DNA of 64,000 bases, taken from assembly GCA_023053545.1 (NCBI GenBank), contig JAKZAN010000005.1, positions 5,456,001 to 5,520,000 of the forward strand, given 5' to 3'. The translations under genes and the position numbers were made by a program. Positions 49,770 to 60,286 of the stretch are shown piece by piece. The stretch is from Lepidurus packardi (lineage: Eukaryota; Arthropoda; Branchiopoda; Notostraca; Triopsidae). A model generated the notes under the pieces. The model had not been told where the DNA came from. It ran no database searches and was given only the letters and a program-made list of their open reading frames with translations. Numbering within the stretch: position 1 is the stretch's first letter; each line of letters starts with the position of its first letter.

Positions 49770-50849
49770 GCACAATTACTCAGCCGAGTAGACATTTCTT
49801 TGTTTGGAAAGGGGGAAAAGAGTAAAAGAACGAGACATCCCAGGCTTCCTTGTCGGTTCTTTCCAAGCGAGTGATTTGTGTATCATTTGCTTTGTCAAGA
49901 CAAAGCAAGGCAAAGTTCCAATTAATAGTTTGTATTTGCGATGCTCCCAAATGATCATTATTATTAAGTTTTCTTTTTTTTCTGTAATTTCAACTATGCT
50001 TGGGGTTTTTGTTTGATTTTATTGCTAGGAATTTTTGGATTCTTGTATATGAAAAGGGCTGGTACAACGCTTGAAAACAGGGTACGAGTAACAATAAAAT
50101 CTGCCTATAAAGTTGCTTTGTCTGAAGGGGGATGGGTGGGGTTTGGGAGGCAACATCCTATACTCCCATTTTTTGGGATAGTCCAGGCATGTATTAAACT
50201 CGCTCATTAAAGTGAATGGGTTTTCGTTTTGCGGAAACATTTGCTTCTATGTATTGAAATGGACCGACATGAGCTTGAATTTGTCGTGTAATTCGCTGTG
50301 TACTAAATAATCATATTGTCGTGCCGGTTTATGGTATGCAAGCAAGTCTATTTAAACAAATAGCCGAAACAGCGCCGTTTTGGCTTGGCAGTTGACGGTG
50401 GTTATATTGTTGGGCCAAAAAAAAGAGCCATAACTTATTTTTTAAGGCATTCTTGCACACGGGGTTGTGCAGTAGAATGCTTAGAATGCCAAAGGTCGGA
50501 GCCACTCTCGCTTGTGTATTTCTATAGAAACTCGTACACCAACATCACCGACATTCTCCAATTGGTTCCAAATCACGCTTGGGGATCTTTCTCGGACGCA
50601 TTCATGCCTTTGCTTTCAGTTAGGATTCTTTATTACAGTACTATGGGGTTATTTTTTTATTTATTTAACTATTATAATTTATATCGTCATTTAATTATTG
50701 GGATTTTTCTTATTTATTTAACCATCAGTATTATTATTAGTATTTGTATCGTAATTTGATTATTAATATGTATTGATTCTTTTACAGTGGGAAAATGAAT
50801 ATGCCACGGATATAGGAAGCATTGACATAGGAAATCGAAGGGATACGAC

Positions 50850-50955
50850 ATGATCATGGCGTCGTCCTTATCAGGGCTATCAGTGAACCTCAAACGATTT
50901 GGCTGCGTCTGGATTTTGATGTTAGCGTCGTGGGCCCATGCATCGCGTCTCTTAG
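50850..50955 (+). CDS. Candidate first coding exon with signal peptide, rest of gene unknown
   Basis: An exon from about 50788 (acceptor ATTCTTTTACAG) to 50955 (donor GTAAGT) holds an ATG at 50850, with a second in frame at 50856. It encodes MIMASSLSGLSVNLKRFGC followed by VWILMLASWAHASRLL. This reads as a short basic segment and a hydrophobic core with an A-x-A-type cleavage site after AHA, a convincing signal peptide. It ends in phase 1. An acceptor before it implies a non-coding exon upstream. A downstream acceptor at 53691 after a long pyrimidine tract fits the phase (continuing DYSLGYTF), but I cannot confirm it, and later exons may lie beyond the window. The protein family is unknown. 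Confidence 0.45.
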
Positions 50956-53900
50956 GTAAGTTCTGAGCGCTTCTTTCCTCCTTTTCCTTTGGAGTGCGGT
51001 GGGTAGGTGGGTTGAACAGGGTCTTTGAGCATAAGTTACGGTTGATTAGGAGCGGGGCCAGTAGATACACAAATAGCAGGGCTTCTTTCTTGACAACCAT
51101 CGCTCCCAGCTCCTTTTGAGCTACTTGTAGTATTGTATAGCAGTGAAGGGGCTACTTCTCCTTTTTTTATTTGTTTTCTTTGCAAAGTTTGTACCTGCTT
51201 TTCCCGGGGTCCTCGACGCTTGGACAATGATGGTGCGTCCCCTACTCAATGCCTTTTTGGAGACGGGGAGCATATGTCGGCGTCCTTTGAGTTCCAATGA
51301 GGGACCAGGACCGATACTTGGGGTGCAGTGTGACTGACATTGACTTTGAAAAGGTGTGAGCTTGTAATATAGGGCATTAGCGTCGTCAATCCAAATCCTA
51401 AAGAATCAAACGCTTTTTCCGGACGGGAGAAAAGAGACTTTTTGAGGGTTTTGCAGTCTTGTGAAGCTCCACAGAACAAGGATAAGGGAGCTATTGTCAC
51501 ACATTCCTCCATTGTGGCTGGAGAGGGTCTCTATATTTGATGGGAAGTTACAAGCCAGGCAGCAGTTGGGAAAGTAGCAGGTGGATTGGGTCCCCTTGTC
51601 AACGTACATGCAAAGTTGCCGCCGTTTTTTATTCATCCAACAAAACTGTTTGAATTAATGATTAAATTAATTACTCCGTGGTACGAGCTTAATACCGAAT
51701 ATGCTGGAAAGCTATCACGCTGAGCAGGGGTAGAGTGTTGTCTTGACGACGTTAAGAAATTTATTAGAAAAGAAGTACTGCAGAAGACGACTTAGGTCAT
51801 GGGGAAGCTATTGCAATTTGAAAGCAGAGGCGGAAACCTTATTGTCGAGCAAGCTGTGGAGTCGGAGTCCAGGAGCATGCACATAAGGGCATTATTACGT
51901 AGTAATTGTTGAGGCAAAAAGAGCCTTAACTTATTTACGTAGTAATGCTCGGGAAATTTTGGAGATTTTTAATTTCATTTTTTCGGCTTCATACATTGAT
52001 GTAATACAAATACCCAAGGGGGATTTGAAGAGATTGTACAGTACTTTTAAACAGCGTGTAATCGCTTATGCTCTACCTTCGTGGCTTAGGGTTTTGGGTT
52101 GGAACTTTGTGTATCGAAACGGATTGCGGATTTAAGCGAGAAAATGGTCTGGTTGAGAGACTTTTAAGATTTTTTTTTTTGGGGGGGGGGGGGGGGGGTC
52201 TATTACGTGACCCAAGTTTTCTCGCTATTATGCGCGTTTTAATTCCGGTCGATAAAGCTTCTGGTTTAACACGATAAGAGTTGATAGCATTGGGTCTTTT
52301 CTCTGCGACCAGTTTTTCTATTCTCTCCGGTTAAGTTGTATCAAAGGTTGTGCGCTCGTTCAGGCGAGCCATGGGAAATAACAATAAACGAACGACAAGA
52401 GGGTCAGGGTATGTATATATATAAATCTAAATATCCACCTTGCTATTGGCTATAAAATATGGAATGCATGGGTTGGAATACGAGGCCGAGCTCCTGTGTA
52501 AAACTCGATACCTATTCAGGTTTGCTGAAGAGGGTTTCTGTCCAACAGAAAGGGAACTTGAGAAGCGACAACGTTCTTTGGTTCAGGGAGCATTCATTTT
52601 TCGTATTGTTAGGAATTCTAAGAAAATTGTCCTCAACTCTCTCCAGTTTCCCTCCCCTCCTCCGCCGTCTCCTTTTCACGTCTCTATATTGTCATGTTAA
52701 AACGTGTTAAGTGCTGTAAAACGATAAGTACTTAACTTTCTAAACTCTTTCCTATATATTAACATTTTTTGTTTTTTTTTCGGATCGTCTTGGATACTAC
52801 TTTCTCGCGCTGGGAAGTGTTAAGAAGTCTATTCTTGATGCGATTAAGGATGTCTCCAAGCAACGCCCCTTTTTGTGTTGCTCGGAGATGAAAGAGTTTG
52901 GGGCCCAAATCAGCCAAGTTTTGCCCAGTTGTTCGACTGGTGCAGCAGCAATTAATTGGGCGACAGTTGTTTTGTCGGCGAAGGGTGGCGAGGGGGTAGT
53001 TAAGGGTGGGTGGGGCATATAGGCTTGGTTCCGGTTCATGTAAAGGTTAAAGCCAAGTCATTAATTCTATAAAGATGCCGTGCCAGCGTTTTTTGAGAAG
53101 AGCCTTTGCTCACTTTTTTTTCCTTTTTGTTTCGGGGCAGATTATTGGGGAGCTTTATACTTTCGGACCTTGCTGCACTCGAACTGGACTTGAGACACTT
53201 GGACCGTGCCGCCAAGTGGACTTGTAGTAGTCAGCACTATGGCGAGTGCAGTTTTACTATCATTAATTTCCTTTCTTTTACTTTTACTCTCCAAAAGAAC
53301 CATTTGGAGGTTGAAGGAAACATGAAGAAAAACAACACTTTTTCTAGTGTCTTTTATTTTGGGGACCACAAAAGGAGACTTTTCTCTTGTCTCTCGGTCT
53401 ATGGATCATCCTGGGCAAAAGAAAAAAGAACGGCCTGCCCAGTTGTGTGTGTAGAGCTAGAGAGAAAAAAGGTCGCGAGGTTGGCTGATGCCCTTATTAC
53501 GGGCCCCAGATTTGTATAAGTGGCTCGGAGATTTTCGAGAGAATCGAAAATTATTATCATAATGCCACAATCCGCGGGCGTCTGGGGAAGCATTTTTTTC
53601 GCTGCATCTTCGGGATTTTTCTCCCCTTTGCCTTTTTGTGTCTTCTTTCTATTATATCTCTTCTTTCTCTATCACCCACCCCTCTCTCTACAGACTATTC
53701 TCTAGGATATACTTTTGAGTCAGGCCTTGCTTGGTCAACCAACAACGATCGCTTATTTATATCGATTTATCATAAAATCGTCCCTTGGACCTGTCGTAAC
53801 CTTAAGACAAACGCAAAGACGTGTTGCCTTTTTGGGGCCTACTCGTGTTTTTTTTTTCTATTAGGTGAATGCCTGGGCCAGGAATGGGGAAATGTCCCAT

Positions 53901-55896
53901 AAATCACTTTGCGCTCTGAAAAATCATCTCTTAGAGAAAATATTGGAAAAAGGAGGGAAGGAATTGAAAAAATGGCAAAGCTCTTTGGCGTCAGGAACTC
54001 AGTCATATATTATATATATTTCCACAATTCAGTTTTATGGATATACCATTCAAAAGAATTCTTCCAGGAGGATATGGACTAAGATTTCACGTTCTCGCGC
54101 TTTCTTCGCGATTCTCACCGGATGGATAGAGGACACAGGAAAAGACAAATCGCTCCAGCAGAACGGAATATGTTCCCATCAAAAAGACCTTATGTGTTCT
54201 TAGCTTAGGACGCCACTTCCGGTCACTCGGTTTTTTATAATCGGTTTGACTTGGCGCCCAAGGAGATGATGGTTGTAGGGCACGTTTTCTTGCTGCCATT
54301 TACATGTTTGGAAAAAAATACGCCATGGACTCTTGGGGTACTTTATTGGGGCCCTAACCGATACCGAAATATTTTCTTAAGTTAAGTTTGATTCTAATAA
54401 TGACCCACAGGGGAGTACTTTTTTTTTATTATGAATGGAAAGGGATTTTGACCGCAAGCCGCGATTTCAAATGACTTGAAAAGGTACCCAAAAAGTAGCC
54501 AAAAGGAAAGGAAGAAATTGGTCTGGGAAACTTGAGCGATGTGTTTTTGGCCGTTGGGCGTGTGAAAGAATGCCACGTTCCCATACAGTTTATTTTGGAA
54601 GCTCCTGTTCTCTATACTCCAGGTCGGAAATCCGCAATGCGCCCAATTCCTGTACGGTCAACCGGAAATTCGTATCACGATTTTGGATTTCTTAAAAAAA
54701 CAGAAAAATTGTCTTGTTTCTTAAAAAAATAAAACTAAAGAAAAGAAAAGGATGGCTGGTCCAGCACAACAGAGCTTTGGTTTTCCTTTGAGCATTATCC
54801 ATGTTTAAGAGGCGCTGGTCTCTTTTGGACGCGAATTGTGAATGTGGATTTCCTTTTATTCCTTTTTTTTAATAGACAGGCTTTCCCTTTGTTGTGTTGT
54901 TTGCTCTGGGTTGGTTGAGCGAGTTTTGTGTGTTTTGGGTGAGCTTCTAGACCGAAAAACACGGGCGAGGGAGAGAGAAGTGGTAATGAAATGAAAATGC
55001 AGAAGTTTTTTTTTTTTCTTGCCCGTTTGTCTTTACTCCCGTTCCTGGAACAGTTGTAATCTGGTATATGAAGGTTATTAGATAAAGCCACATCTGCGTT
55101 ACCCATAAAACGGAATAAAGTTTTTGTTTAAAAAACGGAATGTATGGGTGGAATGCAAAGTCGGATGGGATTTTTGTCATTTTTTTATGTTTTTATTCCG
55201 GAGACGGGAGTTTTGCATATACGCAGCCCGGCTCTCAAGGATATGGGTGGCCGTAAAAAATTCTAAAAGGAAGGAATCACTCATAGGAGTCCGATGGATA
55301 ATGAATTTACGGAGAGAAAGGGGTTCTCTCATGTTTTTTTATGGACAGCAGATAAAAAATGGGGCCTTTTTACCCGTGAATGTCTGCTGGGGTTGTCTTG
55401 GGAGGGGCGGGGGGTGAGAGGGGGCCAGCTATGAAGGTAATCAAGACAGTGCGGGCGAGAGGAATGAGATTATTGAGCCCACGGAAACTCAGCTGTGTGC
55501 GTGTAAAGTCTTCTTCTCTCTGGTATTGAACTGGGCTCCGGATAAGAGGTGAAGAATTGGGAAATGACAGCTGCGGTTTTACTACGCGGGGCTTTATTGG
55601 CTGCGATGGCTCTTAATTGCTAAACGATAATCGGTGCTGCAGCCTTACCACCCGTGGATTTTTTTTATGTAGATCGTCTAACAGTTCGCTTACGGTATCG
55701 GAACCTTGCCTGGTACCTGTAACACGCTTTTAACGCGGTTTGGGACGTTTTGCCAAGTGTCCAAGTGGGGATTGCTAATAATTTCCAGCGACGTCATAAA
55801 TCTAAATTCCTTTTATTACCCAAGGTTCTTTTAATAAGAAGTTACAAGTGCTAATAAAGCCAGAATTAGCCGTTTAAAATGTCAAAGTAAGAAATA
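50956..55896. other. Possible long intron or intergenic stretch
   Basis: If the exon at 50788-50955 is real, this is its intron. It holds a T11-G18 homopolymer junction at 52170-52198 and several accidental open frames (up to 137 codons at 53106-53519), none with a recognisable domain. Confidence 0.3.
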
Positions 55897-56045
55897 CTGA
55901 AGACGCCGCTTATTGTGATCGTGTTTGTCAAGTGAATATTGATTCTAGTAAACCGAGATTCTAGTAACCGAAAATCGGAACTATGCAATAGAATGCTACG
56001 ATTAATCGGCGCATGAAACGAATTGGCTTGTTTAAACCAAAGACA

Positions 56046-56213
56046 CTAAAGCATTGCCACTTTTTGACACTTTCCCATACGTTTCCTTATTCTAGATTCA
56101 ATACACCCACTATTGTTTAGTTCGAAACATTTTTTCAACAATTTTGATAGAGATGATTGAGGAACTCCTAACTTAACAGCCGCTTCCCTTTGTGGTAAAT
56201 CTTTTAAATTTAT
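56046..56213 (-). pseudogene. Remnant of Tigger transposase N-terminus (CENP-B type HTH)
   Basis: About 55 codons remain of a DNA-binding helix-turn-helix: LKDLP then QREAAVKLGVPQSSLSKLL, the typical pattern of CENP-B/Tigger N-terminal domains, followed by a short basic stretch and a stop. The upstream part of the frame is not transposase. No DDE catalytic domain is present. Confidence 0.7.
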
Positions 56214-56287
56214 CATTTTTAGATAACCAAACGTATAAACACAACTAAAGACTGCGCCTTTGAAGCACACTCCTACGCTTAGGCAGA

Positions 56288-56640
56288 GTGCTCTATTAAA
56301 TAATATTATATTTAAAAAAAAATATGTCACGAGGTTTGATTAGTTTAAGTTTGGTTAGGTTAAGTTACGTTAGGTTATGTTAGGTTAGGCGTCCTTTCGG
56401 GGCCCAGAGTCCTTGCGACGTAATTTTTTAATACTGCTTTAAGCACTTTCTAATCTCGTTGGCGCTTAACCAATGAGAGAGACTATTTGAACTTGAAATT
56501 CTCTTGGTCCCTTAAAAGATTATGGACCTGGTATCCTTCTGTTGGGGCCCGGCGTCCTTGCGTCGTGCCCGGCGTCTTTGTGTCGGGTACACAGAGTCCT
56601 TTTTGGCGAGTCATCCTTGTGTCTACTTCCCAGGGTTCTC
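56288..56640. repeat. Sequence inserted into Tigger copy C, with TTAGGTTA tract
   Basis: Relative to copies A and B this stretch is extra. It contains a GGTTAGGTTAAGTTACGTTAGG-like tract at about 56345-56390 and a repeated GGCGTCCTTGCGTCG / GGCGTCTTTGTGTCG unit near 56540-56590. The phrase ACCAATGAGAGAG also occurs near 32580, which suggests a further repeat family. Confidence 0.5.
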
Positions 56641-58763
56641 AACACGAAATCCCTTATAATTTTCACAGTTAATTAAATGAACTGGTATTTTAATTGGATA
56701 ACCTACTCATTTAATTAACTGTGGACTAGAAGGAATTCCTCTTAAGCGTAGTAGTAGCCTGGAAATGACAGGATTGGTCAAAACCACGTAAAAGCAATTA
56801 AAATGAATTATAAATCAAGCAATTGTAAATCAATCGCTCAGTATGTGAAGTCCATGTAGCAATCACTACTGTAGTTTCATCACTGTATGTTTGAAAATTC
56901 TTTTGAAATGGATTCTAATACCGATTAATATACTATGCATTTTATCATTTTAAATCGGTCGTTCAAAATTAGATTCCATAAAGCAGCTGATTCTACTAGC
57001 CAATGATTACAATAAGCGGCATCTACTGTAGTTCTTTTCCTTAGCAGAAGAAGGCTTGGGCCAAAAAAAAGTTTTGCCGTATTGGCTGTCGTCACTTTGA
57101 AACGAGTGATTTCGGGTACATCTTGGCCACATTTCTTTCCATAGTAAAAGGCGATTGAGGTGCCTTTTGCCATGGTTGGAGAAATGGAATCCGAATATGA
57201 GAATGTTTGGGACGTGAAGGTTTACTTTTTATTTTCGTGTGCCAGAGTCCTGGCAAAATGGAAAATCCCAAAGGCGTACGGAATCTTGAGAAGACTTCCT
57301 TCGGAGTGACCGGAAAATCAAAGGAAGAAAAAAGATTTAGTTTGTGGAGCAAAGAGAGATTGAACGACAGAAAAGAAGTTTTTAAGAAGAAAAAGGCCAA
57401 ACCCGACGAACGCCATCGTCAGCTGAGATCCTTGTGATTACAATGGACATGAACCGTCCATCTTATTCTCTGTGTGGCAAAAGCTGTGTGTTAGAGAGTT
57501 GATAGACCCTGATAAAGTGCCCCTCCGGCGGCCACTTTGGAGACTTGCGGCTGCCTGCTCTCCTTTCGCGTGCACTTATCACGAGCCAAGCCTCAGGCTG
57601 CATGCTTAAGAAGGCGGGGGAAATAATAATAATAATGAAAAAAGAAAACTCGCCTGCACCCGTATCTTTTTTATTCTCTTAATATTTATGATTTTTACGA
57701 AGCCGTCGTTGTGGAGACGTCTTTACGCTTATTTATTCCTTTAATGTCGAGCCAATCTCCATGCAGATTGCCTGCTCCTCGTCGCTGCAGAATTCATGGG
57801 TTGGGCTTTATGTATTAATTTGGCTGCTGTTCCTGGATTCGGCAACGCTATATATTCGATAGAAGGATTTGAAACCTACCCAAGACAAAGTACTATCTCA
57901 GCAAACTTTGTTTACGTATATACAATGCAAGTTAGGCTTAGACAAAAGCAGGCAAAGTTTTTTTTTTTTTTTTTCGTTAATTTTATTGGAGCGAAAAGTG
58001 CGACAGGGACCGATTTATCTTTTAGTCGATGTCCATATAATGTGAAAAAAGAAAAGAAAGTTTCCGAGAAGCTTGGAGCTTTTAGCTCGACCACTTGAAA
58101 GGTTTTCCACATGTTATTTAATGGCGAGCGGAAGAGGCATTTTCCTTGGGCTTCCTGTCCACGCGAAATCCCACAGGTGAACAACTTAATAGATGACCAT
58201 AGGCAAAAGACCTACAAGGTCACGAAAGAACCCCGTTATGGCTTTTTTGTCTTTTTTTCCCTTTACATACGATAGCACTTCAGGACTAGCACGAGAGAGC
58301 GAGACTCAATTTTTTAAATTTAGCTCCAGTTCCAATACATAGAAAGCCATGACTTGATGCCCCCTTCCGCGCATAGCACTGCGAGTTGGACCTTCAGCAA
58401 AGGATTCTACTTTGTGCTGTATCATTAATAAGATTGCTGAGGCGACAGCAAGAGTGGATTCGAAACGTCCCGCAAAAGGCTTGAATTATCAAGTCCAAAC
58501 CGAATCTAGTTACGTCTATACAAATGAAGAATGCATGGGGCACGATTTCAACCTTTATCTATATTGAAGCTGGACGTGTATAGTCTTCTCGGTTTGTTCT
58601 GCAACTTAAATATGCATAACGATGCGGTACGGAGTTAATAGAATCAATTGACTTTGATTCGTGAATTGTCGAGTGACTTTGACTTCGCCTTATCGACCGT
58701 CTCATTCCCATCATAGCTTTTTTGCTTCAAAAGGCTATCCACCAAAATAATGTTAATAATTAA

Positions 58764-59489
58764 GGCTCCCGGAAACCTTAGCTCGGTATAGGCGGTTGGC
58801 ATGGGAGATTTCGGAACAACTTTTGGAGAAAATCGGTACATTTCATGAAAAAATTATTTGACAGTGATCTTGAGCTTGCTAACAGGTAGTGCAAAACCCA
58901 TGCACAATTTTTTACGATGAGTAATAAATTAGCAATATGCAAAGGAAGTTTGGAACTATGAGAAATACGTTGCCCGAAAATCTATCGATATTGTGATGCT
59001 ACAGCAAATTGTGGTGACATTGTATTTTTCGGAATCAAAATAAGCGCAGAAACTTTGCCGGCAGTTAGCTATCCATTTCTTTTTTAATTTTCTTACACAA
59101 GGCTTCGACGAAACTCAACACGTTGTCCAGATTTAGTTACACACGTATGTAATGTATGCCAAAGTCGAAAGGACACTAGTGTGTCATTGTCTAACAATGA
59201 ATTTTTTAACAATGAATTTTGTCACTGTCTAACAATGAATTTTTCATCAACTTTCGTTGATGAGAATCGTTAACCTAACCTAATGCATTTCCAATCCAAC
59301 AACCACTTTGGAACTCGAGTGACACCATTTTGTCATATTTTTTTCCGGAGAACGTTTTGCAACAATGATACACACTAGTGTCATTGTCATCTACAAGTTC
59401 CGAAACTGGAGAACCTGTTGGCAAAACTATAACAAACATCATGTCATCTGTGACTGTTTCGCATCAATAAGCTAAGGTATACGGAAGCT
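58764..59489. mobile_element. TTAA-flanked MITE, second copy, with nested insertion
   Basis: Left end GGCTCCCGGAAACCTTAGCT after TTAA; right end, reversed, AGCTTCCGTATACCTTAGCT before TTAA. The interior matches 26554-27079 up to about 59115 and again from about 59445. Between these, the repeat also seen at 40140-40400 is inserted in reverse, with CATCAACTTTCGTTGATG at its hairpin (59245-). Confidence 0.7.
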
Positions 59490-59904
59490 TTAATTAGAAT
59501 AACAATAAAAAAATCTAGAAAAACTTGGTCTTGAAATATCGAAAAGGCTAGTTGCTAATGAGTTTCTTTTTATCACGGGCAAAATGTTAATTTAAGCTAT
59601 TAAAGAAAGACATGTCAGCAAAAAGGATCACATGGTTTTCTGATGTCACGGACTTATCTAAATTCATGTCACCAGAGAGCTTTAGTCTACTGTTTGAAGC
59701 ATGGGGTAAACATGCACCATGTAACAATAAGCTCGGTAAAGCCACGCCAAGGGTATGTCTGTGATGTCATGACCCGAAGTTTGCATGCCAATAACTCGTG
59801 GACGGCTACTCACACCAAAAGGAAATATAGTTTGTTATTCTTTGGTTAACGGAGGCTGCAAGCATTACTCTAAACCAGTGGGTTCCATGCAACAAAAAAC
59901 TTAA

Positions 59905-60282
59905 GGCCACGGTGTACTGCAAGTAATGGAACATTTTTTGTCAGAAGATGGCACTGATGTCAGACCATTTCTCATTCTAATTTCATAAACTTTAAACAAG
60001 AAATTAAAAGAAACAGAAAGATATACTTAAAGAAAATATTTTCTAAAGATATTTTAAGAACAAAATCTACTTTACCTGTTGCTTAAGATTTTGATAAATG
60101 ATTTATTCCAAATTTTCATAACTTGAACACTATGGAAAAAATGGTGAAACCAATATTAAAAACGAAAATCAGCAGGTAAAGTAGATTTGTACATCCCATG
60201 CATTACTATCACAATACAATTTCATTATACTGCAAAATTTCCCATGCTGTAGCGCCATAAGGGGTTCCAGTGTACCGTGGCC
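59905..60282. mobile_element. TTAA-flanked MITE of a second family
   Basis: 378 bp with ends GGCCACGGTGTACTGCAA and, reversed, GGCCACGGTACACTGGAA, each bordered by TTAA (59901-59904 and 60283-60286). An inner inverted pair, ATCTACTTTACCTG and CAGGTAAAGTAGAT, lies near 60066 and 60173. No coding capacity. Confidence 0.75.
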
Positions 60283-60286
60283 TTAA

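Larger units (their letters stand above)
55897..57028 (-). mobile_element. Tigger/pogo-like non-autonomous transposon, copy C
   Basis: The left end is degraded (CTGAAGACGCCGCTTATTGT); the right end, reversed, is CAGTAGATGCCGCTTATTGT, followed by TA. It is longer than copy A because another sequence of about 350 bp interrupts its central fold-back (about 56288-56640). It carries the best-preserved transposase remnant of the three copies. Confidence 0.75.

Noticed and set aside
51143-51337. 64-codon frame starting MKGLLLLFLFVFF, signal-peptide-like
   Set aside because: The hydrophobic start is just a long pyrimidine tract read in one frame, and nothing after it looks like a protein family.
53106-53519. 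137-codon plus-strand frame
   Set aside because: The length is near what chance gives in 64 kb with this composition; it has no domain and its phase does not fit the upstream exon at 50955.
53692-53796. Possible second exon after the signal-peptide exon
   Set aside because: The acceptor is excellent and phase fits, but the only donor is weak and the encoded sequence is not recognisable; noted but not annotated.
57207-57437. Highly charged 76-codon frame ending RHRQLRSL
   Set aside because: Lys/Glu-rich frames arise easily from A/G-rich sequence, and no splice partners or similarity were seen.
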